Part shown: positions 32,301 to 45,862 of the stretch, piece by piece
Numbering within the stretch: the first letter of the stretch is position 1
Layout: every line of letters begins with the position of its first letter
Assembly: GCA_030015575.1 (NCBI GenBank)
Contig: CM057342.1
Location: 623,935,348-623,999,347, forward strand
From: Agapanthus africanus
Taxonomy: Eukaryota; Streptophyta; Magnoliopsida; Asparagales; Amaryllidaceae
DNA: 64,000 nucleotides
Direction: 5' to 3'
Made by a program: the position numbers and the translations under genes
The notes under the pieces: model-generated
Seen by the model: the letters and a program-made list of their open reading frames with translations, nothing else
The model's database searches: none
Told to the model about the DNA's origin: nothing

Positions 32301-34664
32301 CAAAAGCCAGTCTTATAAGAAGGTTCGGTTAATCTTGGTCACTGAGTCATAGTCTAGGGTCGGGTCAATGGTCGCTGCCAAAGAGAGAGAGAAAAGAAAC
32401 ACTCAGCGTGCACTCTAACCTAGATCAGAATGGTTATCACTTTATCTAATCAGGAAACCTCCCACTGTAACGTCAAATTCTTCCCCAAACCTGAAAGAAG
32501 AATTAGTCGGGATGACCCGAAGAGTAAACCAACTCATCAGTGGGAATCAGGATCCAACTATCATCGCATGATAATGTGACAGAATCCGCTCACGTTATCA
32601 CACTCCAGAAGGTATGCGCATATCTGGCAAGTTTCAGTTTCTTTAGAAACTCCCGATGTGATTTTTGCCCCATGCTCTTATGACCTTGACTAAGGCCAAC
32701 AAATCATAAGTCACATGTCAAGTTCTACCCGTCATTGTCCAGGTTGATTTAAACCCACCCGTATAAGCCCTTGACTAGGGCCAACAAGGCTATACGACTG
32801 TCTCAAACCAACGCATCTATCTATGCAGCATATGAACACCCAATAGCTACCAAACACTGTGCCTTGACTATGGCCAACAAACACAGCTTGAATACTATTG
32901 ACTATCCATATGAAACGACGGAGGGCTACGAATGGTTTCTGGCGAAAACCTTTAACGTAATGAACTTGATATCGTTGAAGGAACGGATAGCTTTTATAAA
33001 AGTATAATAACGAAAACCGTTGCTAAAGAGGTCACTCCCGGTGAAGAGATCTCGGCTCTTTCCCCGTAGGATGGGGTGCAGGATATTCCAACTGAATACC
33101 ACGATGCAAAGCAAAAGCAATCGGCTATAGTGAAGTTATTGCCCTGACGCAAACTTCTGTCCAAAGGGTCACTCCCGGTGAAGGGATCTCGGCCCTTGCC
33201 TCGTCGACTGAGGAGCAGGATATTCCAACTGAATACCACTGTGCAAAACAAAAGAGAACGTCCTTGCAATAACAGCTTTTTGAAAAATGTTCCAACAACA
33301 TCAGAATAGGTTTGTTTAGCTTGCATTGATCCGAATCAACGCAGTCCCATCAATTGATCACACCAAAAAGAACGAAAATAATGATGTACGTATATGCCAT
33401 CCGCATTCGCCACTGGGTCCCGTCATCACCCGTTAGGTTACTTAACTAACGACAGAGCGGGGACTGGACTAGCGCGGATGCAAAACATATACAACATCTA
33501 CTAGTATATATATCAATATATAATATTCGCTCAAGGCGTGATAAAATGCAACATCACAGAAATGTAGCCAGCATCACAGAACAATACAGATATCTGGGAT
33601 CCCCGGGTTTCATAGAGCCGCTACTGAAACTCGACGTTCCCCTGGTCGTATGGATAGCCTGTGCAATGAAAATCCTAGACCCCTACGGGCGCGGCAAGTT
33701 ACCCGCCAAGACCTGAAGCGAGGCAGCCCCCTTCAGCAACGTGAATGGACCACCCAGCACTTCACGGAATCCGGTAACTTGGGCACCCCTCCTGGGTCAA
33801 CCTATACCCCCTATGAGTGCGGCGAATAGCCCGCCAATTCTAGAGTGAAGCCCCCTCCGTCTCAACGCCATGAGATGCGGGCTTGTTGCCCTCTAGAACC
33901 CGGCTATCCGCGCACCCCTCCGCGAGGTAATCCTAGTACAGAAAGTAAAAATATATATACAACGAGTACATCAACCTCGACCCGGTCGTGCCCCAAAAGA
34001 ATAATACAAACAGGCAGTGACGGCAGTCCACATGTCGGACGCTCGCCCTGCAATATCAAATGTACATATAAAACAAAACTGTACTAATATTACATCCAGG
34101 CTATCCCCCACGACCAATCCGCAACATCACAGCACAACACAGAACATCAACGTGAATGTCACGTTCGCAAATCCGTCTAAAAGGGCTATAGCAGTTAGAC
34201 AGGATTTACCGATCAAATGACATTCACGGTCGCAGATATAATGTAAATACTGTGAACGAACATGTTTAAAAATTTTCGATCGACCAAATTTACCGAAGTG
34301 GGCCCCAAGCACTACTGTAGCACTTACAGAAAATCTGGGCCCAAACATAATATACCAAAAACCCTAATTCCATGTCAGAAGCTCACTGGAAAAAATTGGT
34401 CAAATGAAGCTTCATTCCTGCGGCGGAACCGCGGCCAAAGTGGGGTTATGGCCGCGGTTCCGCGGCTCTATTGAAGGATCAGGTCACCAAATTTTTACAG
34501 TGCTCTTTCAAAGCCCTGCACATTTTTCTGCAACACCCTGAAAAATTTTTAGAGCCAAAAAAATTTCAACAGAAACTTGTGCACTAGAAAATACGGTTTT
34601 TGGGATTTTTGTTCGATCGAAACTTTAAACATACTAGAGCAAGCTAGACTAGGTTAATGGCGTG
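32301..34664 (-). other. Structured non-coding leader of B2
   Basis: In plus-strand order: pyrimidine tract (about 32376-32400), three-hairpin array (32677-32710 with CTTATGA/TCATAAG; 32761-32793 with GTATA-A-GCC/GGCTATAC; 32867-32886 with CTGTG/CACAG), two three-hairpin modules (33025-33107 and 33163-33244), junction-like fold (33698-33778), compound hairpin (33838-33898), HP2 (34151-34228) and HP1 (34423-34463, 14-bp stem, 13-nt loop). No gag or other gene is recognised. Confidence 0.75.
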
Positions 34665-34676
34665 GCTCTGATACCA
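34665..34676 (-). other. Primer binding site of B2
   Basis: GCTCTGATACCA, one base from the LTR beginning at 34678. Confidence 0.9.
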
Positions 34677-34677
34677 A

Positions 34678-36776
34678 TGTAAGTGTACGGCGGCGGCCCG
34701 GCCGTCAATCCGACGTCGGAAATGCGGAAACGAAAAACTTTTCTAGAACTTAGAAACCGGCACCACCGCGCACTTTTAACCCGGATCGGGCCATTAATCT
34801 AACTTTAGCAAACTAGAAGATGGGAAGAGAGATATACCAAGCGATCCGTGTCCTTCAGTCTTCTCCACTCCGATCTCCCGCGGAATCTCCGTCCGTCACC
34901 TTCTCGTCGGAAAGGGCACCACGTAGCCGATTTCTTTTACGGGCTCCCACCTCTGGACCGAGGCAACTCGGGCGCGAAGTTGGCAAGCCGACGCGTCCAA
35001 GGGTACTGTAGGTGTAGTGTAGAATCTTTGTCTCTTGGGGTTAATGTAGTTGCCTTTGGTGATAGAGGAATCAAAAAAAAACTTTGGGAGAAGGATGGTG
35101 TATCTTTTTTCAAGCATGAAAAATGAGAGATGTATATTTCCCCACACTCAAAAATGAACTCCCTCTCTCATCCAAAGTGGCCGGCCCTCTAAGAATGGGG
35201 AGTGGGAAAAAAAACAAGCAAGGGAGGTGAGTGTAGGAGAGGAAAAATGGTAACCCTAAGCCAAATCAAATCCAATCACACACCATCACAATAAATGCAA
35301 GTGATAAGAAGGAAAAAGAATCTCATGATGAATAACTATCATGAAGCTCTCAAATGCAAGAAACCCCCTCCACAATAACTTATTTGCAAACTTGCAAATA
35401 ACCCCCTCCACCACAAAAGTCCGGCCGTGAAGGAACAAAGGAAAATCGGCCGGAACGGAATGCAAACTGGCAACTTCAGAAAACTGATCCCGTAATAAAT
35501 TACAGGAAAACCCCGCGACTGCATATACATTCCCGCAATTGTATTCCCACTGAACACAAATGCGAAGAGACAAAATCTACACTGTCTAATACTAGGATCC
35601 GACTTAAACCAAAGCCCGCGAGTAAAATCCGTCCGATCACGATCCGTGCAATACCGCACGTATCTGATCGAACCCTGCCATATCCCCATACGGCCTCTAC
35701 AGCGTTTCACCCGAAACTTGAGAAACTGGTCTGTGGGGGACTCTAAAGACTCGTCAATACTTTGGTTGTGGATTTAACCACTAGCACGTCAGAGGTATTA
35801 GTCTATACGTAACGGGCTACCAGGTATTGGCCAAAAGGGACGTCTGTGAGCGAACTCATGCTGACACCCTACTGAGCCTGCCAGTGACAATATCCGTACA
35901 GTCCGGTCCGTTCGTCTATGAGTATCGCATGGCGGGCCCAGGGGGTTGGTAAAAGTCAGACCCCCAAAAGCGGTACAAGTCATGTCGGAGTGTAGCCCAG
36001 AACACCCTGAGATACTACTGGAATGCCTACCAGTAAATCTCCTGCCTCGGCCGAGGGCTTTGTGTAATGGCTCTCCTAGACACAGCGCGACCTCACCCCC
36101 AATACCAGGAGAGACGAACCCCTGCAGATCCGCTCACTGCCTCCATGTGGTTCGGGACTGTACCCAACTAAAACCTGTTTGCACGTCTCCTTTGAGCGTG
36201 GTAGGGTAGTAATCTAAGCATAGTGGGAACTCACACGAGACAAATGACGATCTCAGGTCGATGAACTAACCTGTACACATGTCACCTAGGAACTGCTATC
36301 TGACGTCTGGTATAATCCCAACTAGCAGGTTCCCGGCGAGTCCTGTCCGGTGTACTCATAACCCAATGAGCACCAGTATACATCTTAGGTGAACCAACAG
36401 ACACCAGTGGATTATGAGACCGGCCACCGCCCCTCGTCGGGGTCTCGACTGTATACACTAGTCTACTCTGGAGAATCGATGCCCTGTCTCGAAACTCCCA
36501 CGACTAGGGACCTTTTAAGGATATGCTTATAGACCCCAGCTCTCACGTATATGATCGCCCTCATACTGCTGATAGTCAAGCAAGAATCCTAGGGGCTGTA
36601 TCAACGTGTAATAGCGACCTGTAAGGTCACCTAAAGCAGTACACGATGATAAAGATAAACCAGATAGCATACAATCATCTCGAGTAAGACTGTCCTACCG
36701 GTATAGGTCCTCCCTCAATCATTGCAATCACGTGCCTGTGATCCAATAATTGACTCTGAGGGCACTATATCCAACA
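34678..36776 (-). repeat. Middle LTR of B2 (2,099 bp)
   Basis: It is full length. It has a primer site on its left and a polypurine tract (36778-36787) on its right, so it serves as 5' LTR of one interior and 3' LTR of another. Confidence 0.92.
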
Positions 36777-39605
36777 ATCTCCCACTTGCACTCAAGGCTA
36801 ATTATTGCGATGTCGCATACTCACAGCCCGTGTGATACCGAACACCCAACTCCTCTACTAGTCAGTCTCACAAAGCTCGTTTGCGAAACTATTGCGTTCG
36901 AGGAATAGCCTCAGTGAGTGGATCCGCTTTGATATTTCTTTCTATGTCTCTCTTTATCTCAAGTTCGCGGAGAAAGCCATCTCCCGAAATAAGCAATACC
37001 TGTCTTAGAATGTCTGGATGTCTGATGGGACCTAGTTCATAAATGAACTCCAAATTCAAACTTCTTAGACTGTATCGACAACTGAACTTAATCGGTGTCC
37101 TGCGCCATGCCTCCTTCAGTATCCGCCTTGGACCATCTGTCCAAAATACCGCCCTTCATAGGGAAAACTAAAACGCTGACGGCCACTCTGCCGTCCAGGT
37201 CACCTTATAAGCCTGGAATGATAACTGTCTCATGAATGAGGCTGTCGTTATCATATTCCTAGAACATCCACTTATGTTCTAAAACTGCTTCCGAATGTTT
37301 CTCCAGGATTGGATCAATATCAACTTATTGCATCTCCTGCAAAAACAACATCTGGTGTGGTGCTTGACATCTCATGATTGACTCAATTGCCTAAGCAAGT
37401 GATCTGCCAATCATGCACATCCCTCTCTACTTTAGTCTGTAAGACAACTTTAGAGAGGATGACTCCATCACCTGCAGGTACACCACCGTATCAAGAGTCG
37501 TTCATTCTAAATACTCATAAAATGCTGTCTAAGTACCCAGATTGGGATACTTCCCAAATATAGATCTGAAACCATAGATCTAGTAACCAGAATGTCTGAT
37601 ATAATATCCAAGTCCTATGTGGAGAAACACTGTGTGACAACCAAAGAATAACCGATCGTAGTATAGGAATATCACTTCCTACTCTGTGTATGTCATCCAA
37701 ATACCAGGACATCACACCCTACTACCTTCTTAACTGATCCATCCTCTATTCTGATGAAGTCAAACCTATGACTGTCACATCAGAAACAGATGATCTATCT
37801 CCGCTATATCTGCTTTAGTCTATAAATAGACGCAAGCCTCCTGTCCACCAATGCTTCCGCTGCTCCCACTGACTATGACAACCCTCTGGCAGAGTCATAT
37901 AGACGTACACTTCTAAAGCAAGTTTAGAACGACACTATAATCATCCTCCTGCCGGGTTTCACAACCTGGAACAACAGCAATAGCAAGTCTGGGTAAACAA
38001 GAACCTCCCTGTCACCGTCCTTGAGGCTATCGGAGTACCTCTCGGGTGCCTGAGGTTACCCACCATATCTGCGGAGTGGCTAATGGAATGTCAATACAGA
38101 TTGAATCTTTAGGTTCTTATCGAATCTTCAGTAATCGTTTGCGGTTCTGGAATCACTTCCAGTTCTACCATACTCCCACTACTGTTTTCTGAAAAAATCC
38201 ATTTTTATTAAAACTGTGGCGAGTCAAGAACAATATCACTATTGATCTTCCAGATGATAGAAAGTCAACCCTCGTCATAGCCTGGGTCAACCCACAAACA
38301 GCCATTACAGAAACGTGCCTTGAGTTATCCAGAGTCTGGTTTTAAGCATAAGCCGGACAACTCCCCATACCTTAACATCGTTAATATATGAACTGTTCTA
38401 TATCCAATACAGAAACAGAGGCACTGATTTAATTGAACCAGATTCAAATCATGCAGCTCTCTCCAGTGCATGTCAACTAAATGGAAAGAGGCCGATCAGC
38501 GTTACTCAACTTAGGAATGCTTCCAATTATGAGTAACCTGAAAGACAAGCAAGTTCTCTTAATCATTACTTATCAACTGAATACCACACACAAGTATCTA
38601 CATCTTCGATCACTTTGAAGAATCCCGATACTTGCAACATCTGGTTCTCTACTTTACCCTTATACCTATAACTTCTCAAAACTTAGACCCTGTGTTTCTA
38701 CGAAACACCTGTCTAAGAACTAGAGAAGTCATAAGTAAACAGAATATAGTACGAGTACCAACCCCTCTGTCCTAATGGACACTGGACAATATACAATACT
38801 CTGTATAAGTCCCATGAGTCTAATAACTCATTCAATGTGTGTTGTAGGTTGAAAACTGTACTTATGGTTAAGAAAAATTACACCGCTGTTTAATGCTCCT
38901 TACCTAACCATCCACTGATATAGGTAAATGTCATAGACATAATTTCAAAAAATTATATCTCACTCTATGAAAATAGACGTACAGATATATCAATTTGAAA
39001 TTGGTGCATAACAACGGATATTCAAAACCAAACATTTGCCGTCCGGCAAACAACCCAGGCGATTTCCTCAAATATCACCAATTATAACGAATTCCGATAT
39101 AATGAGGATGATCACCTAATTCCCAATGACTTACTCCCACTCACCATCTGTAAAACCATACAGATGTGAGAATCATACCTGGTAAATACATACACTGGAG
39201 CAAGTGTCTAATTAGGAAATCAGTTTTCTATTAACAGTACACAGTGAAACTGAAACATTGAAATGTTTCGTAAGGGTATCCGGGCATTCCTAGTAATGCC
39301 TCTTCCATTATCCAGATTCACAACTGTAACCGTATATTTCTTTGCCACCTTCTCCTAATCCCTTTATATGTCTTTAGTCATTACCTTCTGTACACCCCTT
39401 TAGGCCAAATGGTTTTCTTCCTTCCCTACCGTTCGGCACCAGCCTATGATTTGGAAGAAGACTATCCAATAAGCATAACGGGTGTACTGTCCTAATCCTA
39501 GGAGCACTCGCAATACGAGAGAAGGTGAAGATAAAAGACAACCGAATAAACCTTATTCCTATTTCTCCTGAACCAGAATCCATCCTCGAACTGGAACAAG
39601 TTCCT
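36777..39605 (-). pseudogene. Second, partial interior of B2 with shredded pol
   Basis: It is nearly identical to 28945-31770. An RT palm frame at 37715-37515 reads SWYLDDIHRVGSDIP, so the YVDD box survives here as YLDD, and is followed by ILRSVILWLSH. RNase H remnants lie near 36880-37060. The copy stops inside the duplicated block (a 69-codon ORF at 39374-39583 equals the D2 ORF of B1) and is joined to A4 leader at about 39605. Confidence 0.78.
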
Positions 39606-42132
39606 TGACAATGTCAACAAGGTCGTACGACTACCCTAATCCAATCGCATCATATGATAACAGATAAGCACTAATCAGCTACCGCACACTACGCCTTGAC
39701 AAGGTCAACAAACGCAGCACGAATACTAAATACTACTTATCTGAAATGACGGAAGGCTATGACAGGTTTTTAAGAAAATCTTTTGCGTAATGAATTTGAT
39801 ATCGTTGTAGAATCGAGTGAATTTTAAAAGGAGTGTTTTTGAGGCTTTTACTAGTTTTGCTAAAGAGGTCACTCCCGGTGAAGGGGTCTCGGCTCTTTCC
39901 TTATCGAATAAGGTGCAGGATATTTCATAAATACCACTATGCAAAGCAAAAACTATAAAAGCAATCAAAAGACAACCCGAGTTTGTAGCATCTGCTAGTT
40001 TCGCTAAAGAGGTCACTCCCGGTGAAGGGATCTCGGCTCTTTCCTTATCGAATAAGGTGCTGGATATTCTACAAGGAATACCGCTATGCAGAGCAAGAAC
40101 TAGAGCTACCAGTTTTTAAGACAAGTTTCTACAACATCTTTAGGTTACTTTTTCTTTCTTTCATTAATCTCATTAATGAATTCCCATCAAATTTTATGCT
40201 TCCCAAGCACCACAGAAGAAACGAAAGCAATAATATTTATTATATATCATATATATAATATATAAGCATTCGTCTCAGAATAACAAGTGATCACATCACA
40301 GAATATCAGCAGCAAAAGAACATATATGAAATATTGGATATACTAGGAATTCCGTATTTTATTTAAGCCAAAATAAAACACGGATTCCACGGTCGCGATG
40401 AATAGAAAAACCCATACCCATAGACCCCTACGAGAGCGGCAAGCAACCCTACCAATTCTAGAGTTAGGAGACCCGGACTCGACTCCTCGAGATGGTCTCC
40501 CACTGAACCCTAGAACCCGGTTACCTGTGCTCTCCTCTTTGGGTCTATCCTAATGCGGAAAAGTAAATAATATACATCAATGGTGACATCATTCTCAACC
40601 CGGAAGTGCCCCAATAAAAGAATATTACGTACAAGCTTTTACATGAATGAAAATGAAAAACTCTCATCTCATATAAAAACCCTCGGCTATTCAAAACACG
40701 ACGATCCAATATAACATATCACAACAACACATAACATCACATGTCATCAACGTAAGTAAATATGTGTATCCCAATTGTCGTTGACATATAGCAACGAAAC
40801 CGGCGATACACCACATATTACACTTACGGTCGCAGAAAAAGAAAGTGAAAAACTACAACAATTGAAATCCGCAGCCACCTTAGACATCATAAACCCAATG
40901 TATCATATACATTGGATTTCATGCCTAACCAAATGAATTCCTTAGACATCACATGCCTAACAATTATAAACCCCGCATTTTAGTCTCGATATTGAAAACA
41001 TTTTCCAATAATCTGTCGGGTAATTCAACAAGATTCCCGATAATCTGATCGAATGCTCGTCGGAAACTTTAGTAGACGGCCGCACCCCCCGATGCCGTCG
41101 ACGAAGTGCCCTAAGGCGGAACACCGCAGCCGCGAGCACCCGAACGGATGCTTTTGGCGACGGGGTTCTCCTACAGTCACTTGGTTGGGGCTATGGGGCG
41201 TGGCTATCTAGTAATGTTACCCGGCGAGTATCCGCGTACACTATGTAACTGCGACGGACTTTTGATCACATCAAAATCCCGTGGCAACCGATCAAATGAG
41301 ACTAAATTGATAGATTTATAAAATTCAAACTAGTTATCTCATAACTAATTATGTAGATTCCAAATATTGTATCACAATCATAGATAGCTAGACGAAATTA
41401 AACTTTTCGATCGAAAGAGCAAGCACCCAAAATTTCCCAACAAGCTCAACACTTGAGCGGAGTTCAAAAAGTACCCAGAACACGCCACAGCTCCTATGAA
41501 CCAGCCGTAGAAGGGTCAACCAATGCCTCACCTGTAGCACCGCTGAACTACCACAAACCCTAGGGTTTGATGGCGGTTCTGACAGTCACAGAATTAAGTT
41601 AGGGTTTCGTTCTTCTAGAGGGTCCACAGAATCGCTTACATGATTTTCTGAAGATTTTGAACTCGAAAAAAATCCAACACTTGGAAAATTGTCAGCTGGG
41701 AAAAATTGGGTTATTGATATCCGTTCGAACCTTTTAACATCTTCTAAATAACCCGAATACATGTTAGAATTACGACTGCGAAACACTCCGATTTGCCTTT
41801 GCATAAAGTTAACGTCACGTGCAAATTTAGTAAAAACAAACAACACCTGAAACTCTAAAACCCAGAAACTGGAACACCCTAAAAATTTGAAGCACAAATT
41901 CCCAAATTGGGCCAAGCTCGCCGGATTTTCTACATATGTGGACGGCCAGTTTTGCTCAAAACCCTCTCAAATTTTCACAGTGTTCATATTATATCCCATA
42001 CAACATTCTGCAATTGTTTAAATAATTTTTAGAGCTCTTTAAAAATTCGACAGAAACTAGGTGATATTGTTTCAAGTTTCGGGGTTATTTCGATTTCGTA
42101 ATCTAACAAACATCGTTTAAAACTATAGCTTA
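39606..42132 (-). other. Non-coding leader of A4
   Basis: It starts inside the three-hairpin array (39606-39720). It holds two three-hairpin modules (39862-39942 and 40006-40089; hairpin a as GGATATTT/AAATACC and GGATATTC/GAATACC, hairpin c as CCTTAT/ATAAGG) and the compound hairpin (40456-40515), then AT-rich leader. The GC-rich HP1 seen elsewhere is eroded here (only GCCG/CGGC near 41930). ORFs are short and unrecognised. Confidence 0.7.
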
Positions 42133-42144
42133 GCTTTGATACCA
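42133..42144 (-). other. Primer binding site of A4, one mismatch
   Basis: GCTTTGATACCA differs by one base from the site in the other elements. It lies one base from the LTR. Confidence 0.82.
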
Positions 42145-42145
42145 C

Positions 42146-43747
42146 TGTTGGGTTCCCTAGGTCGGTAGCAAGGTTTCGGGAGGCATCGTTCATGCCGTTT
42201 TCAAATTTTTGCCGTTCTAAAGAACCCTAACCTAGAATCTATAACTAGAGTTTTAAACAATCAAGCAATGTTAACATCTTAACATCTAAGTGAACTAGGG
42301 ATACAACCTTTGTAAACCGGTTCTTCACTTCAATAGCTCCGTGTAGTAGTCCCTTCGCTCCAAGTAGTGATCTTCCGGTCTCTAGCATGGCTTCACAAGA
42401 AGAAAGGAACGAACTTGCTTGAAGTCTTCGAGGCCGAACACAATCTACGTCGAGGAGACACTAACCCAAGCTACTACTTCACTAATGAGAGATTAGTGAA
42501 GCTAACACCCTATACTAAAGTGTTAATCTAGTAGAGGATGATGAACTAGGATTTTTGCTCACTTTAGAATTGGTTTTCTCACTAATATTTCTCACTTGCT
42601 CAAAAGCTAGAGAGCTCTTGAGCTTGAAGAAGAAGATGGAGAGAGAAAATGTTGTCGGATTGAATGGCAACCATGGATGAGAAAATATCTAATATTACTC
42701 ATGTAGAGACTTAACCATGAGTTTAGACAATGGTTGGGTTAACAAATATCTAGTGTAAGACAAAACTAGTGGACTAAATCAATGGGTCTCAAAGCTTCAT
42801 GAAGCTTCATGCCATGTGACAAATTTCCAACTAATAATTGAATTATAATAAATAAATAAACTCTACATTATCTTTATCATGATGTAAGTCTCATACACCC
42901 ATGTTGCATGTATCATCAACCATGACACATAAATAAAACATAATTAATATATATCACATATATATTAAGTGTGCACATGTGAGAAAAAGAAATACTTAAG
43001 TGAGCTAATATTAGTTAATGTAAATTAATATATCAAATATATAATTATACATTAAATCATTAAATCAACACTTGATTTAATAATCCGGTTATATCTCATA
43101 TGACCGACTAATATTATTTGTATCAATTTATCGAATCAACACTTGATTCGATAACCCGGCTATATCTCATATAACCGACCGATACAGTATCGACTTATCG
43201 AATCAACATTTGTTTCGATAACCCGGCTATATCTCATATACCTGATCGATACCTTGTCTCGTGAGAATAGAATACGGTATCATATACTCATATTAATCTC
43301 GGTCCCGCACATATCGCATATGTGTTCCTACTTCGTTTTGCCTGAGCCAGTGAAACCTCTGTGTAGAATTCTAAAGACTCGTCAATACGCCGGCAGTAAG
43401 TGATGATCACATCAAGCACCCACAAGCCGTCAGCGGTACTAGCTGGACGTAACGGCTACCCGGGTATTGAACGATCAGAATATCAGCAAGCTAACCCGCT
43501 CTAACTCCTGCAAAAGCCTGTCGGTAACAATACCGTACAGTCTGGTCTCTTCGTCTGATATGTCGCATATCTAGTCTAGGGGTGGTAAACGTCAGACCCC
43601 AATAACCGATAAGTCGTGCCGATGTGAAGATCATAACGGGTCGAGAAACTACCGATAACACTTATCAGTAAATCTCTGTATAAGCCCTGGCTAGGGACTT
43701 TCCTGTTATGGCCAATCGAGCACAGCGCAACATCAACTCCCAATACC
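42146..43747 (-). repeat. 5' LTR of A4, first part, interrupted by B3
   Basis: It begins TGTTGGGTTCCCTAGG and matches 5623-7200 closely, including the palindromic units (about 43052-43220). It is cut at 43747 within CAATACC, where B3 starts. Confidence 0.85.
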
Positions 43748-45849
43748 TGTTGGATATAGTGCCCTCAAAGTCAGTTATTGGATCGCAGGCACGTGATTGC
43801 AATGATTGCGGAGGATCTATACCGGTAGGGCAATCTTACTCGAGATGATAGTATGCTATCCGGTTTGCCTTTATCAGTCGTGTATAGGTTCAGGTGACTG
43901 ATCACTGTTACACTTTGATAGAGCCTTTAGGATCTTGCTTTACTACCAACAGTATGATGGCGATCATATACGTGAGAGTTGGGTGGTTTATAATCATATC
44001 CTTAATTGTGGTCCCTAGTCGTGGGAGTTTCGAGACAGGGCATCGATACTCCGGAGTAGACTAGTGTATACAGTCGAGACCCCGACGAGGGGCGGTGGCC
44101 GGTCTCATAAGCCACTGGTGTCAGTTGGATCACCTAAGATGTATACAGGTGCTCATTGGGTTATGAGTACACCGGACAGGACTCGCCGGGAATCTGCTAG
44201 TTGGTACTATACCTATCGTCAGATAGCAGTTCCCTGGTGACATGTGTACAGGTTAGTTCATCGACCTGACGTCGTCATTTGTCTCGTGTGAGTTCCCACT
44301 GTGCTTTGATTTCTACCCTACCACGGCTCAAAAGAGTCGTGCAAACAGGTAGTTTTTGGGTACAGTCCCGAGCCACATGGAGGCAAGTGAGCGGATCGGC
44401 AGGGGATTCGTCTCACCCGGTATTGGGGGTGAGATCGCGCTGTGTCTAGGAGAGCCATTACACAAAGCCCACGGCCGTGACAGGAGATTTACTGGTAGGT
44501 ACTCCAGTAGTATCTCAGGGTGTTTTTAGGCTACACTCCGACACAACTTATACTGCTATTGGGGGTCTGACGTTATCAGCCCCCTAGGCAGATATGCGAT
44601 ACTCATAGACGAACGGACCGGGCTGTATATATATTGTCACTGTTAGGCTCAGTAGGGTTTCCGGATGAGTTCGCTCATCGGCCTCCCTTGAGGTCAGTAC
44701 ATGGGCAGCCGTTACGCACAGCTAGTGCCGCTGACGGCTTGTGGTTAAACCCACTGCCAGGGTACTGACGAGTCATTAGAGTCCCCCACAGATAGTTTCT
44801 CAAGTTTGGGCGAAACGTTGTAGAGGCCGTATGGTTTTATGGCAGGGTTCGGAAAATGCACGTGCGTTTACGCACGTGTCATATTTCGGGCAGATAATAC
44901 TGGTGGGCTTTGGTTTAAGCTGGATCCGAGTATTATACTGTGTAGATATAATATCTTTGTCTCAGTTGCATTTGTATTCGGTCGTAATACAAATGCGGGT
45001 ATGTTTATACTGTTACGGGGTTGTCCTAAAATTCGTTTCAGGATCGCTTTTGGAAGTTGTCAGTTTCCAGTTTCCAGTTTTCTTTCACCCGTATTTAACA
45101 ATCGGTTAAATACGGATTTATCTTTTCTTTGGATGAGTGTGGAAGGTTCTAGAAGTTTCTAGAAGAGGTGACTAGGTTAGAGTGGTGTTATTGTTTCATT
45201 AGTTGCATTTAATGAAAGGATGACTAGGTTTATGAGTCATTGTTTCCATTAATGCATTTTGTTAAGCTTAGGATATTTTCTCCTTGATCTTTTGCTTATG
45301 GTTACCCTCACTTTGCTCCTACACTCACCCCCCCTCTCCTATATGACGGCCGGCCACTTCAAATGAGAAGGATAATGGTTGTTGAAAAAAAGAATAAGGA
45401 TTTTGGTGCATGGAAATTAGAATAGACAATTCTCATTTCACCCAATTCAAATGGCAACTTCATTAACCGTTCGTCCATAGCTTTGGACGTAACGAGACAA
45501 AGTGTTCTACTCATTCTCTACATCAATCTTGGTCGTCTCTTTTAGCAAACTTAACGACCGAGTTGCCTCGGGTCAGAGGCGGGAGCCCGTTTAAAGATCC
45601 GTTGACGTGGTGCCACCTGGACGAGGAGATCGGAGATCGACGAGATCGGAGCAGCCGCAACAAAGCGTGGGATGATGGTTAAAGAACGAAGGACTCGGAT
45701 CGTTCGGTATAATCTTTCTACCCTATTTGTAGTTTGTTAGTTTAGCAATAATGGCATATCCGGGTTATAGTATACGATAGCGCCAGTTAAAAGTTTTTGT
45801 TCCGCAATTGGTGTCTGTTAGACGGCCGGGGCGCTACCGTAGACTTACA
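43748..45849 (+). repeat. 5' LTR of B3 (2,102 bp)
   Basis: It starts TGTTGGATATAGTGCCC and ends GACTTACA. Near 44880 it carries ACGTGCGTTTACGCACGT, a short palindrome not seen in the other B LTRs. Confidence 0.9.
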
Positions 45850-45850
45850 G

Positions 45851-45862
45851 TGGTATCAGAGC
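45851..45862 (+). other. Primer binding site of B3
   Basis: TGGTATCAGAGC, one base after the 5' LTR. Confidence 0.9.

Larger units (their letters stand above)
7472..39605 (-). mobile_element. Family B element B2 (-), tandem LTR-interior-LTR-interior, host of A2
   Basis: In plus-strand order it has a 3' LTR (7472-9153 and 28526-28944, split by A2), an interior (28945-34677) ending in a primer site, a second LTR (34678-36776), then a polypurine tract again and a second interior (36777-39605). The shared middle LTR with one interior on each side is the signature of LTR-LTR recombination between copies or of a tandem insertion. The second interior stops inside the duplicated block just before the leader and is fused to the A4 leader. 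All pol is decayed. Bases before it are CCGAG; the matching duplication is lost. Confidence 0.8.
5623..43747 (-). mobile_element. Family A element A4 (-), outermost host of the nest
   Basis: The visible parts are the start of its 3' LTR (5623-7471), 5' leader sequence (39606-42145), a primer site (42133-42144) and the start of its 5' LTR (42146-43747). The two LTR pieces share features not seen in other family A copies, such as the GTTCATGCCG stretch near the end, which supports pairing them. The rest of the 3' LTR and all of pol are missing between 7471 and 39606, where B2 and its contents sit; a deletion joined B2 to the A4 leader. The 5' LTR is broken by B3, so the far end lies beyond the window. 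Confidence 0.72.
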
